A stretch of DNA of 64,000 bases from Chitinophagaceae bacterium (GTDB taxonomy: Bacteria > Bacteroidota > Bacteroidia > Chitinophagales > Chitinophagaceae), in NCBI GenBank assembly GCA_004028795.1, contig SAIW01000011.1, positions 114,013-178,012 on the forward strand, in the 5' to 3' direction. Positions within the stretch are counted from its first letter, which is position 1, and every line of letters begins with the position of its first letter. Position numbers and translations under genes: made by a program. Positions 35,260 to 43,478 of the stretch are shown here, one piece after another. Below the pieces are notes generated by a model. That model was not told where the DNA came from and searched no databases. It saw nothing but the letters and a program-made list of their open reading frames with translations.

Positions 35260-36666
35260 TTAGAAATGTTGGTTACCTCTGCCATTGCTTTGATAACAGC
35301 CCATATCTTTTCCGGGAGGAGTAATTTCTGTTGCACCATATCTGTTATTTATCTGAACATCTGCTCTCGGCGAAAAACCGGTAAAACCTACACCTATACA
35401 GGGTGAAGAAAGTTTTAATGCAAAGCTATAACTACCAACCGTTGAGATATCCTGTAATCTAAGGCCGGCGGGCAAAGGCACAGGGGCATTAATGAATTGA
35501 GGGTTATTGGCACCATTTAATGTAGCAGGTGCTGTATAAACATCTCCAACATTCCACCCTGCAGGAAGATAAGTTGATGGTTTTGGAATATCTGTTTGTT
35601 GCGGTAAAGAAATAGCAGTGCTTACAGATAATGATGGTATGAATTGGCTGCAAACACTTGTTGAATCTCCATAATACCAGTTATAACCATAACGTAAATT
35701 GGCAGTATCTGCTATTGGATTTTGTACAACACGCAAACCGAATTTGCAATTCACAATTAAGTTATTGTATGCTAAACCACCGGCACCTTGTTCAAAATTA
35801 ATAGAACCGCCTCTTCCCGCAGCAGCTCTTCTGTAACCACAGTTTACAATGGTATTATTATAGCAGTTTACATTCGTTGCAGGATAACCAGGCAACACAT
35901 TAATGTTCGACATTTTTGGCCCGTTAGTAGCCATGCCTATACACAAATTGTAGGCAAAATCTCCAATAGTTCCTGCTTTAGAATTCATGGCTTCACCACC
36001 GGTATAGCCACATTTTTCAAAAGTGTTACGCATTACATGAATTTTTCCACCATTAATTCTAAAAGGGTCATCTACACTGCCATATACCCATGAATCTTCT
36101 AAAACAAATACACCGGCAGGGTTTGCAAAGTATAAAGGGTAAGGGCTTGAGCTACCGGTAAAGCTTTTCATTGCAGAGCTTATAGCTGCACCGCCAAACT
36201 CAATATGTGTCCATTTAAATACCATTAAAGGGCAGTTGGTAGCACCTGTAACACCTGTCCATTTACCTTTTAAAGCGGGGTCTAAGTCAGGGTTGGCTCC
36301 GTTTTGATCTGTTTTTGTTACGCCTGAATAAGTAAGCCAAATCGGTTTGTCTTTAGAACCTAAACATAATAATGTTCCCTGCACTCCTAAACCTACGGGA
36401 GTAGTACCTGTACCAATAAAATTTACAGTTACACCTTCCTGTATTACTAAACTATCTCCCGCTTTTACATAAATATCCCCGCATACATTGTATGTTTTTC
36501 CGGCCAACATGGTTCCACTTAGTGCACCTGATAAACAAGTAGCATCATTAATAGGAGTTACAGGAATGGGAACAGCTGCAGCAAAATCTTTATTATCATC
36601 ATATTTTTTACACGATGAAATGATTACCAGAGAAAAAAAGAAAAATAATATTTTATTCTTGTTCAT
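35260..36666 (-). CDS. Beta-helix lipoprotein, paralogue 2
   Basis: A 468-residue predicted lipoprotein (lipobox ISSC after MNKNKILFFFFSLVI). It has the same build as the protein at 30777-32171: DIYVKAGDSLVIQEGVTVNF, KIHVMRNTFEKCGYTGGEAM, AYNLCIGMATNGPKMSN, AGGLAYNNLIVNCKFGLRVV, ending GCYQSNGRGNQHF. The strongly conserved terminal GCYQSNGxGNQH in both paralogues suggests a functional or sorting element. It lies 20 bp behind its TonB receptor and is followed by a terminator, so this copy forms a clean two-gene operon. Confidence 0.72.
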   Translation of the reverse strand: MNKNKILFFFFSLVIISSCKKYDDNKDFAAAVPIPVTPINDATCLSGALSGTMLAGKTYNVCGDIYVKAGDSLVIQEGVTVNFIGTGTTPVGLGVQGTLLCLGSKDKPIWLTYSGVTKTDQNGANPDLDPALKGKWTGVTGATNCPLMVFKWTHIEFGGAAISSAMKSFTGSSSPYPLYFANPAGVFVLEDSWVYGSVDDPFRINGGKIHVMRNTFEKCGYTGGEAMNSKAGTIGDFAYNLCIGMATNGPKMSNINVLPGYPATNVNCYNNTIVNCGYRRAAAGRGGSINFEQGAGGLAYNNLIVNCKFGLRVVQNPIADTANLRYGYNWYYGDSTSVCSQFIPSLSVSTAISLPQQTDIPKPSTYLPAGWNVGDVYTAPATLNGANNPQFINAPVPLPAGLRLQDISTVGSYSFALKLSSPCIGVGFTGFSPRADVQINNRYGATEITPPGKDMGCYQSNGRGNQHF

Positions 36667-36686
36667 TATATAATTTTTAACGATGA

Positions 36687-39443
36687 TTATAATTTGTAAC
36701 GTAAACCGAATAAGTAAGAAACTTTGTAATAATCTTTTTGTACAATAATTCTGTTGTCAGGGTCTGACTGTAAAGCCAAAGGTCTGGAGCCACTTGAGGC
36801 TAAATAATTATTATAAGATTGGTGTAACGATAACTCGTAAGGAGCGTTTGTGATATTATTAATTTTACCGTACACACTTAAGCCTTTTATTATTCTTTTT
36901 TCAAAAGAAATATCCATTTGTGTTAAAGGAGACTGCCAGTAATGCAAACCATAATAAGGGCTTATGTAAACAATTCTTTCACCCGTATAAACAAATGCCA
37001 ATTGAATGTCTAAGCCATTCTTTGGGTTTTTATATATTAAAGAAAGGTTACCTACGTGATTTGACTGCCCCTGTAATGGTCTTGTTTCAGAAACATATTT
37101 TAATGCACTACTGCCTGATGCTGTTCTGTAAGAATACAATAAGCTATCTCTTGTTATACTTGATTGCGTATAAGTATAATTCGCCGAAACTCCGAATACA
37201 CCAAAGTATCTTGTGTACACTGCTTCAAAGCCATAATTGGTTGCTTTGGGGCTGTTTACAGGCTCTAAGTAAAGGCTGTTTATTTGTTTTGGTTGTACTG
37301 ATGAAATTTCAATAGGGTCTTGCAGGTTTTTATAGAATACTCCTAATAACAACTGGTTTGCATTGCCGGAATAATATTCATAACGTAAATCTAAATTATC
37401 TGCAGTAGTATGATTTAAATAAACAGGGTTACCGATTTCTTTAAAAAATTCTCCATCAACACCATCGGGTATCATTTCAGCAAAACCAGGTCTGGCAAGA
37501 GCTTTATAATAAGCCAACCTTATATTTTGATTATTTTTTAAAGCATATTTAAATTGAACACTTGGCAATAAATCATCATACCAAATATTTCCGGATCTTG
37601 CAAAAACATCTTGTGTTAACTGGGTTGTATAATGTTGTTTGGTATTTTCATATCTAACACCGCCTAAAACCTCTAACTTATTTGTTAGTTGCCATTTACC
37701 TTGTACATATCCTGCAAAAATATTTTCATCAAAATTATAATTGTTGCCATTAGGCGTAGGAGTACCATCTGCAGGAGTGCCGAATTGAAAAACAGTATTA
37801 TTAATATTGGTATATAAAGCACCCAATTGTGGTTTTAAGCTGTAAGAATTATAATAGTTGTCTCTATGTTTAGTTCTGCCTAATACACCTGTTTTCAGTT
37901 CAAAATTTTTATTATATGTTTTTGTGATGTTTGCATAAACAGCATAATCTTTATCACTATTATGCAACCAAACACGTTTCATACTTTGTAATTTATCTGC
38001 CGATAAAGACGTTGCAACAATAGGATATTCATGAATAAATTCTGCCTGATCGGGCATATGGTTATTAGCCAATGAATACACTAAACTCCAATCAAATTTT
38101 GTTGAACGTGTTAACTGATGAACTCCTTGCAGGGTTGTATTATTAATTGACTGATAAGTCCATTGGCTTCTTTGCCAATTATCAACTAAAGAGTTAAGTG
38201 CAACAGTATCCCAAACAATACGTGTTTGATAATCGTCTAATCTTACAAAAGTATTGGTAAGCGATATTTTATTTTTCTTATTGAATTGATAATCTATTTT
38301 TCCCGTAACACCAAAACGCTTGCTTTGTGTAGAATAGTTACGCAATTGTAAGTCTGAAAACAACGGTATATTATTTACACTCGGTTGTGAAGCAGGTAAA
38401 AAGAAATTAGAGGTTGTGCCTTTATAAATATTCTGATAACTGGATGATATAATAAAGCCAATTTTTTTATCTTTTCCAAAACGGTTACCAATGGTTAAAC
38501 CAATGGTTGAATTAACAGGCCTTTGTAAATTAGAGTAATTTAAATGTTCATTATTAAAGTCCCTGTAAGTTGCCTGATAAGTATTGCCATTAATTTCTGC
38601 AGGAGAAAGTTTATTAATACCTGAAGTGATGAATTTACTGTACTTCCCATCAATAAAAGTGGTATTATAACCTAATGATCCATTGGCCTGAAATAATAAT
38701 TTATTAGGGGCATCTTTCATTACTAAATTAATGGTACCACCTATGGCATCGCCTTCCATACTGGGTGTTAAACTTTTACTTACTTCTAATCTTTCTAATA
38801 ATTCTGAAGGAAATAAATCCAATGGGATAAAGCGGTTTTTATTATCAGGGCTTGGAATTTTTATACCATTTACCAATGTGTTAATGTACCTTTTTTCCAT
38901 ACCACGGATAATAGGGTATCTTCCTTCACCAGAATTACTTCTTTCAATAGTAACACCGCTTACGCGTTGTAAAGCATTAGCCACTGTTATATCAGGCAGT
39001 AACTGAATTGTTTTTGCTGAAAGAACATTGATGATGGGATTAGCAATTTTTTCTAAGCGTCTGGCACCTTTATCGCCATCTCTCGAAATATTTGATGAAA
39101 CTGTTACAGATTCAATTTCATTCGCTTCTGTTTCAGCAGAAAAATTTATCGTTTTTACATCATTAGTATTAATGAGTGTTACTGTTTGCTCTTTAGTACG
39201 ATAGCCAGCTATACTTATCACAACTGTGTATGTGCCGTTTGGAACATTGGGAAAAGTAAAGGAGCCATCTAATTTAACAATGGCTTTATACGAAGTGTTT
39301 GATATTCTAACAGTAGCTCCAACAATAGGTTCACCTGTAAAACTATCAACAACTTTTCCTTTAATGGTTCCGGCTTTTGCAAATAATGAACTGAACAGAA
39401 TAAAAGCTGCCATTGCACACAGCTTTAACGGGGAAGCATTCAT
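36687..39443 (-). CDS. TonB-dependent receptor, paralogue 2
   Basis: A 918-residue outer-membrane receptor. Signal peptide, regulatory-like domain about 25-105 (GKVVDSFTGEPIVGATVRIS), plug about 115-240 (LLPDITVANALQRVSGVTIE, PIIRGMEKRYINTLVNGIKI, MEGDAIGGTINLVMK), barrel ending in YLFGLRYKL. Same family and gene order as paralogue 1, with divergence concentrated in the barrel, which could reflect a different ligand. ATG 39443 (MNASPLK) is chosen; seven upstream codons in the open frame lack signal-peptide character. First gene of a two-gene operon with a beta-helix lipoprotein. Confidence 0.92.
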   Translation of the reverse strand: MNASPLKLCAMAAFILFSSLFAKAGTIKGKVVDSFTGEPIVGATVRISNTSYKAIVKLDGSFTFPNVPNGTYTVVISIAGYRTKEQTVTLINTNDVKTINFSAETEANEIESVTVSSNISRDGDKGARRLEKIANPIINVLSAKTIQLLPDITVANALQRVSGVTIERSNSGEGRYPIIRGMEKRYINTLVNGIKIPSPDNKNRFIPLDLFPSELLERLEVSKSLTPSMEGDAIGGTINLVMKDAPNKLLFQANGSLGYNTTFIDGKYSKFITSGINKLSPAEINGNTYQATYRDFNNEHLNYSNLQRPVNSTIGLTIGNRFGKDKKIGFIISSSYQNIYKGTTSNFFLPASQPSVNNIPLFSDLQLRNYSTQSKRFGVTGKIDYQFNKKNKISLTNTFVRLDDYQTRIVWDTVALNSLVDNWQRSQWTYQSINNTTLQGVHQLTRSTKFDWSLVYSLANNHMPDQAEFIHEYPIVATSLSADKLQSMKRVWLHNSDKDYAVYANITKTYNKNFELKTGVLGRTKHRDNYYNSYSLKPQLGALYTNINNTVFQFGTPADGTPTPNGNNYNFDENIFAGYVQGKWQLTNKLEVLGGVRYENTKQHYTTQLTQDVFARSGNIWYDDLLPSVQFKYALKNNQNIRLAYYKALARPGFAEMIPDGVDGEFFKEIGNPVYLNHTTADNLDLRYEYYSGNANQLLLGVFYKNLQDPIEISSVQPKQINSLYLEPVNSPKATNYGFEAVYTRYFGVFGVSANYTYTQSSITRDSLLYSYRTASGSSALKYVSETRPLQGQSNHVGNLSLIYKNPKNGLDIQLAFVYTGERIVYISPYYGLHYWQSPLTQMDISFEKRIIKGLSVYGKINNITNAPYELSLHQSYNNYLASSGSRPLALQSDPDNRIIVQKDYYKVSYLFGLRYKL

Positions 39444-39542
39444 GTAGTTTGGTTTTGGCGGCAAAACTACCTGCCTCGTTCAGGTTCTTATGTGTGTAAG
39501 CTGTGTATATCCGGCATTTAAAAGTTAGATAACAATAAATTA

Positions 39543-39583
39543 ATTATTTTTTAATATTTAATACATAATTACATAACATTGAA
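39543..39583 (-). promoter_or_regulatory. Conserved upstream block of receptor paralogue 2
   Basis: AATTATTTTTTAATATTTAA then TACATAATTACATAACATTG; aligned with 35121-35166 it differs at only a handful of positions. It is at the same distance from the receptor start codon. Confidence 0.5.
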
Positions 39584-39637
39584 TGTTTTATAACGTGATG
39601 AAACCAAAAATTTCGATTGCCTTACATTGCTCACTTT

Positions 39638-39703
39638 ATGAAATGGGAGAAAGAAATTAACAGAGAACTTTTGCTATCATCTCTCACCCCGCGATGCGGG
39701 TAA
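39638..39703 (+). pseudogene. Decayed 5' fragment of prfC
   Basis: Starting at ATG 39638, the sequence aligns with the first ~65 bases of prfC (41264 onward). It encodes M-K-W-E-K-E-I-N-R against M-K-Y-E-K-E-I-S-R. After a 4-base deletion, TTTGC-ATCAT-TCTCACCCC and GATGCGGGTAAAAC are nearly identical, interrupted by an extra GC. The frame is broken and stops after 21 codons. The fragment lies 1.6 kb before intact prfC, with the second metallophosphoesterase between. The remaining part of the 39444-39926 spacer is AT-rich with no gene. Confidence 0.75.
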
Positions 39704-39926
39704 AACAATGTGAGCCCCAAAGCTGTGAGCTTAGTACTTGTTTCGCTTAATAAATTTTAACCCGTTGTTTCCAATAACCATATAATTACAAATTCCTGGT
39801 CTTACCAATTATTATCAAATTATTATTATACCAAAATGTTTGTGATAGCTATTTTCAAAAGCCTAACTTCAGACATTGGTTTATATCGAAACAAACAAAA
39901 CAATTACGCATATACACGATTTTTTT

Positions 39927-41120
39927 ATGTATAAACTTAAATTTAAGCTTAGTTTACTCTTTTCATTGATTGTTTTAGTAACAATCAGTTGTTCAAAAAA
40001 CAATACAAGCATTTCAACTTCAACCGGTGTAAAAAATAGTAACTTAATTCAATTCGTTTTTACATCCGATCCTCATTACGGTTTAAAGAAAGCAAATTTC
40101 CAAGGTGCCACTAATGTAGATGCTTCAATTGTGAATGGGGCTTTAGTAGCTAAATTAAATTCTTTAAATGCCCTTACCCTTCCGAACGATAGCGGCGTAC
40201 AAGCCGGACAAAATATTGGTTTTATAGATTGTGTGATAAGCGGTGGTGATTTTGCCAATAGAGAAGAAACCAGTACCAATATTCAACCTGCTACAGCATC
40301 ATGGAGTCAATTTTTGAACGATTATGTAACCAATTTAAGTTTAACAGATAGAAATAAACAAAAAACAGCATTATATATTGTGCCTGGTAATCACGATGTA
40401 ACCAATTCAATCGGTTATTATGCCAGTATGACGCCACCAACAGATGCTGCTTCTATGATTGGAATGTATAATATGATGATGAATCCTGCTATTCCCAAAA
40501 CTACAGCTACTTATAATTATGTAACAGATAAAATTCATTATTCTAAAGATATCCAAGGGGTTCATTTTATGTTTTTAAACCTTTGGCCGGATTCTTTAGA
40601 AAGAATATGGATGAACAAAGATTTACAAAGTGTAAGTAATACAACGCCTGTTTTTCTCTTCATGCACTCTATACCTAATGTAGAAGCTCGTTTCTTTACT
40701 AATCCCAATGGCACTCAAACGATCAATACAACCGATAAATTCGAAAATCTTCTTTCCGAAGTATTTAAAGATGGCACAAAAACAATTAATGATGTGGCTA
40801 CCATTGAACAAAGAGCTTTTGTTGATTTTTTAAAACTACACCCTAATATTAAAGCCCTTTTTCACGGACATAATAACTATAATCAGTATTATGTTTGGCA
40901 AGGGCCTGATGCGAACATTACGCTTAATTGTTTCAGAGCAGATTCACCCATGAAAGGTTCTGTTTCTGCTTCTGATGAAACAAAATTATCTTTTCAATTG
41001 GTTGCTGTTGATACAACTGCTCAAAAAATGACAGTAAGGGAATGTTTGTGGAATGCAACCCCTACCAATCCTTCAGCTCCTGTAACTTGGGGTTCATCTA
41101 TTACAGTGCCAATAAAATAA
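39927..41120 (+). CDS. Metallophosphoesterase lipoprotein, paralogue 2
   Basis: A 397-residue predicted lipoprotein (MYKLKFKLSLLFSLIVLVTI, lipobox TISC). Calcineurin-like motifs: FTSDPHYG (Asp, His), ISGGDFANREE (Asp), VPGNHDVTN (Asn-His), FMHSIPN and LFHGHNNYN. It is paralogous to the phosphoesterase at 28420-29547, sharing TDKIHYSKD, NLWPDSLER and CFRADSPMKG, but carries a lipid anchor instead of a plain signal peptide. It is transcribed divergently from the receptor operon. The open frame begins at 39876, but ATG 39927 gives the proper signal. Confidence 0.87.
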   Translation: MYKLKFKLSLLFSLIVLVTISCSKNNTSISTSTGVKNSNLIQFVFTSDPHYGLKKANFQGATNVDASIVNGALVAKLNSLNALTLPNDSGVQAGQNIGFIDCVISGGDFANREETSTNIQPATASWSQFLNDYVTNLSLTDRNKQKTALYIVPGNHDVTNSIGYYASMTPPTDAASMIGMYNMMMNPAIPKTTATYNYVTDKIHYSKDIQGVHFMFLNLWPDSLERIWMNKDLQSVSNTTPVFLFMHSIPNVEARFFTNPNGTQTINTTDKFENLLSEVFKDGTKTINDVATIEQRAFVDFLKLHPNIKALFHGHNNYNQYYVWQGPDANITLNCFRADSPMKGSVSASDETKLSFQLVAVDTTAQKMTVRECLWNATPTNPSAPVTWGSSITVPIK

Positions 41121-41170
41121 ATGAGTTCTAAATTGCAACTGCTCAATTATTTCCTTCCTGCATAACAAGT

Positions 41171-41187
41171 GCAAATCTTACATTTGC
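41171..41187 (+). promoter_or_regulatory. Candidate prfC promoter box inside a palindrome
   Basis: TACATTTG (41179-41186) fits TAnnTTTG exactly and is overlapped by the inverted repeat GCAAAT-cttac-ATTTGC. It lies 77 bp before the prfC ATG. No clear -33 TTG. Confidence 0.35.
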
Positions 41188-41240
41188 GGCTTCATAAGGT
41201 CCATAGACATGGGTTAGAAAAACATTTGCAGTTATTAACT

Positions 41241-41267
41241 ATGGGCAAAGAATTATTAACTAAATGA
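41241..41267 (+). CDS. Possible 8-codon leader peptide of prfC
   Basis: ATG at 41241 encodes M-G-K-E-L-L-T-K, then TGA (41265-41267), which overlaps the prfC start as ATGA. Because prfC encodes release factor 3, a UGA-terminated upstream peptide coupled to its start could provide autoregulation. Chance cannot be excluded for so short a frame. Confidence 0.3.
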   Translation: MGKELLTK

Positions 41268-42850
41268 AGTACGAAAAAGAAATTAGTAGAAGAAGAACAT
41301 TTGCCATCATTTCTCACCCCGATGCGGGTAAAACTACACTAACTGAAAAACTATTATTATTTGGTGGAGCCATTCAAACAGCAGGAGCAGTAAAAAGCAA
41401 TAAAATAAAAAAACATGCCACCAGCGATTTCATGGAAATTGAACGCCAGCGTGGTATTTCAGTTGCCACCAGTGTAATGACGTTTGAGTACAAAGATTGT
41501 TTGATTAATTTATTAGATACCCCCGGCCATAAAGACTTTGCAGAAGATACGTACAGAACATTAACAGCTGTTGATAGTGTTATTTTGGTTATTGATAGTG
41601 TAAATGGAGTAGAAGCTCAAACAAGAAGATTAATGGAAGTGTGCCGGATGAGAGATACACCTGTTATTGTATTCATAAACAAAATGGATAGAGATGGTAA
41701 AAACCGTTTTGATTTATTGGAAGAAATTGAAAAAGAGCTGAAGATTTCTTTACATCCGATGACATTGCCAATTAATAGCGGTAAAGATTTTAAAGGTGTA
41801 TATGATTTGCATACAAAAAGTTTATTACTGTTTACTGCTAATACAAAAGCAGATGAAGAAGATGCTTTTGCAATAAACGATTTGAATGATAAAATTTTGG
41901 ACGATAAAATAGGTGAGCGTGATGCTGCACAATTGCGTGAAGATGTTGAATTGGTTGACGGAGTATATGGCAAATTGAATGTAGAAGATTATTTAGCGGG
42001 AAAAATTGCTCCTGTATTTTTTGGTAGTGCGGTAAATAATTTTGGGGTGAAAGAAATGTTAGACACATTTATAAACGTAGCACCAACGCCGCTTTGCAGA
42101 GAAACCAATACGAGAGAAGTTTGCCCCGGTGAAGATAAATTCAGCGGATTTGTTTTTAAAATTCACGCCAATTTAGACCCCAAACACAGAGATAGAATTG
42201 CCTTTATGCGAATTTGTAGCGGCAGGTTTGAAAGAAACAAATATTATCATCATGTGCGTTTAGATAAAGACATCCGTTTCAGTAATCCTTATTCATTTTT
42301 GGCAAGAAGTAAAGATGTAATTGAAGATGCTTATCCCGGTGATGTGGTAGGTTTGTTTGATACAGGTAATTTTAAAATAGGAGATACTTTAACCGAAGGA
42401 GAAGATTTTTATTTCACAGGTATTCCCACTTTCTCCCCGGAAATATTTAAAGAGTTGGTGAATAAAGACCCGATGAAGACTAAGCAATTAGAAAAAGGCG
42501 TTCAGCAATTAACAGACGAAGGTGTTGCCCAATTATTTACACAGTTTGGTGGTAACAAAAAAATTATCGGTTGTGTGGGAGAGTTGCAATTTGAAGTAAT
42601 TCAATATCGTTTATTACAGGAATACGGTGCAGCCTGTGAATTCAGAACGCTGCCTTTTTACAAAGCTTGTTGGCTAACAAGTAAGGACGAGAAAAAACTG
42701 GAAGACTTTTTGCGATTTAAACAAACCAACAGTGCAGAAGATAAAGACGGCAATCCTGTTTATTTAGCACAAAGCGAATGGTTTTTAAATACAGAGATTA
42801 CCAACAATCCAGATATTCAATTTCATTTCAGCAGTGAAGTGCATAAATAG
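41264..42850 (+). CDS. prfC: Peptide chain release factor 3
   Basis: Translational GTPase that removes release factors 1 and 2 from the ribosome after termination. The 528-residue protein has the P-loop [13 protein letters not shown] (about 18-30), switch regions [10 protein letters not shown] and [12 protein letters not shown] for guanine specificity, then EF-Tu-like domain 2 and the C-terminal RF3 domain ([27 protein letters not shown]). The length is normal. Upstream lie a promoter-like palindrome and a mini-ORF whose stop overlaps this start. A decayed copy of its 5' end is found 1.6 kb upstream. Confidence 0.96.
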   Translation: MKYEKEISRRRTFAIISHPDAGKTTLTEKLLLFGGAIQTAGAVKSNKIKKHATSDFMEIERQRGISVATSVMTFEYKDCLINLLDTPGHKDFAEDTYRTLTAVDSVILVIDSVNGVEAQTRRLMEVCRMRDTPVIVFINKMDRDGKNRFDLLEEIEKELKISLHPMTLPINSGKDFKGVYDLHTKSLLLFTANTKADEEDAFAINDLNDKILDDKIGERDAAQLREDVELVDGVYGKLNVEDYLAGKIAPVFFGSAVNNFGVKEMLDTFINVAPTPLCRETNTREVCPGEDKFSGFVFKIHANLDPKHRDRIAFMRICSGRFERNKYYHHVRLDKDIRFSNPYSFLARSKDVIEDAYPGDVVGLFDTGNFKIGDTLTEGEDFYFTGIPTFSPEIFKELVNKDPMKTKQLEKGVQQLTDEGVAQLFTQFGGNKKIIGCVGELQFEVIQYRLLQEYGAACEFRTLPFYKACWLTSKDEKKLEDFLRFKQTNSAEDKDGNPVYLAQSEWFLNTEITNNPDIQFHFSSEVHK

Positions 42851-42922
42851 AAAGTAAGTCATATGTTTTTGGTTGCTAGAAATTCAAATAATAATTCATA
42901 AAAACTCTTGTAATTTAGTCAT

Positions 42923-43162
42923 ATGAATCTAAAAGATTTAATAACTGTTGATGAAGAAATATTAGGCGGCGTACCCGTATTTTATGGAACAAGAGTTCCT
43001 ATTGAATCTTTGATTGACCATTTGGAAGCAGGTGTTTCCTTAGATGAATTTTTAGAAGATTTTCCTTCAGTAAAGAAAGAGCAAGCCATTGCATTGTTGG
43101 AAGTTGCCAATAAAGTAATTACTTCAAAAAACATTGAGCATTTATATGAAACTATTGCTTGA
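42923..43162 (+). CDS. DUF433 family antitoxin-like protein
   Basis: A 79-residue protein with the DUF433 signature: TVDEEILGGVPVFYGTRVPI (segment with Gly-x-Pro-x-x-x-Gly-Thr-Arg), then a helix-turn-helix-like LEAGVSLDEFLEDFPSVKKE and AIALLEVA. DUF433 proteins are usually DNA-binding antitoxins of two-gene modules with PIN-like partners. It overlaps the next gene by 17 bp, so the pair is co-translated. Confidence 0.85.
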   Translation: MNLKDLITVDEEILGGVPVFYGTRVPIESLIDHLEAGVSLDEFLEDFPSVKKEQAIALLEVANKVITSKNIEHLYETIA

Positions 43163-43478
43163 TGAGAATTTACCTAAAAGATTAAAACTGGATTTCCCTT
43201 TACACGAAGTTTATACTGTGAGAGATAAAAGTTGGAATGGTATCAAAAACGGGTCGTTATTACAATTGATGCTTGCGGAGGATTTTGACGCATTAATTAC
43301 TTTCGATAAAAATTTGCAACATCAACAAAACTTTCTCAAATACTCTGTAACTGTATTTGTTTTACAAGCTCATATTAATACTTATGAGGTTTTAACCAAA
43401 CTTACTGATAAGGTGAATGTTTTCTTAAATGAACAGCAATTATCTGCCGGACCGATTATCATATCTGAAAATAAATGA
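43146..43478 (+). CDS. DUF5615 family PIN-like toxin
   Basis: A 110-residue protein with a PIN-like fold: KLLLDENLPKRL (first Asp and Glu-Asn), VYTVRDKSWNGIKNGSLLQL and DFDALITFDKNLQHQQN (Asp pair), as in Mut7-C/DUF5615 proteins. Probable ribonuclease toxin neutralised by the DUF433 protein upstream; activity is inferred from family. ATG 43146 is preferred over TTG 43134. Its stop overlaps the ypdA start (ATGA), unusual for a toxin-antitoxin cassette, and ties ypdA translation to it. Confidence 0.82.
   Translation: MKLLLDENLPKRLKLDFPLHEVYTVRDKSWNGIKNGSLLQLMLAEDFDALITFDKNLQHQQNFLKYSVTVFVLQAHINTYEVLTKLTDKVNVFLNEQQLSAGPIIISENK

Noticed and set aside
36920..37315. 131-codon frame antisense to the second TonB receptor
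   Set aside because: Shadow of the receptor barrel region; no recognisable motif.
39638..39703. 21-codon frame of the prfC ghost as a real small protein
   Set aside because: Explained better as a frameshifted fragment of prfC.
28420..41120. Classical SusCD polysaccharide utilisation locus
   Set aside because: No SusD homologue, glycoside hydrolase or sugar sensor is present; the hydrolases are phosphoesterase types.
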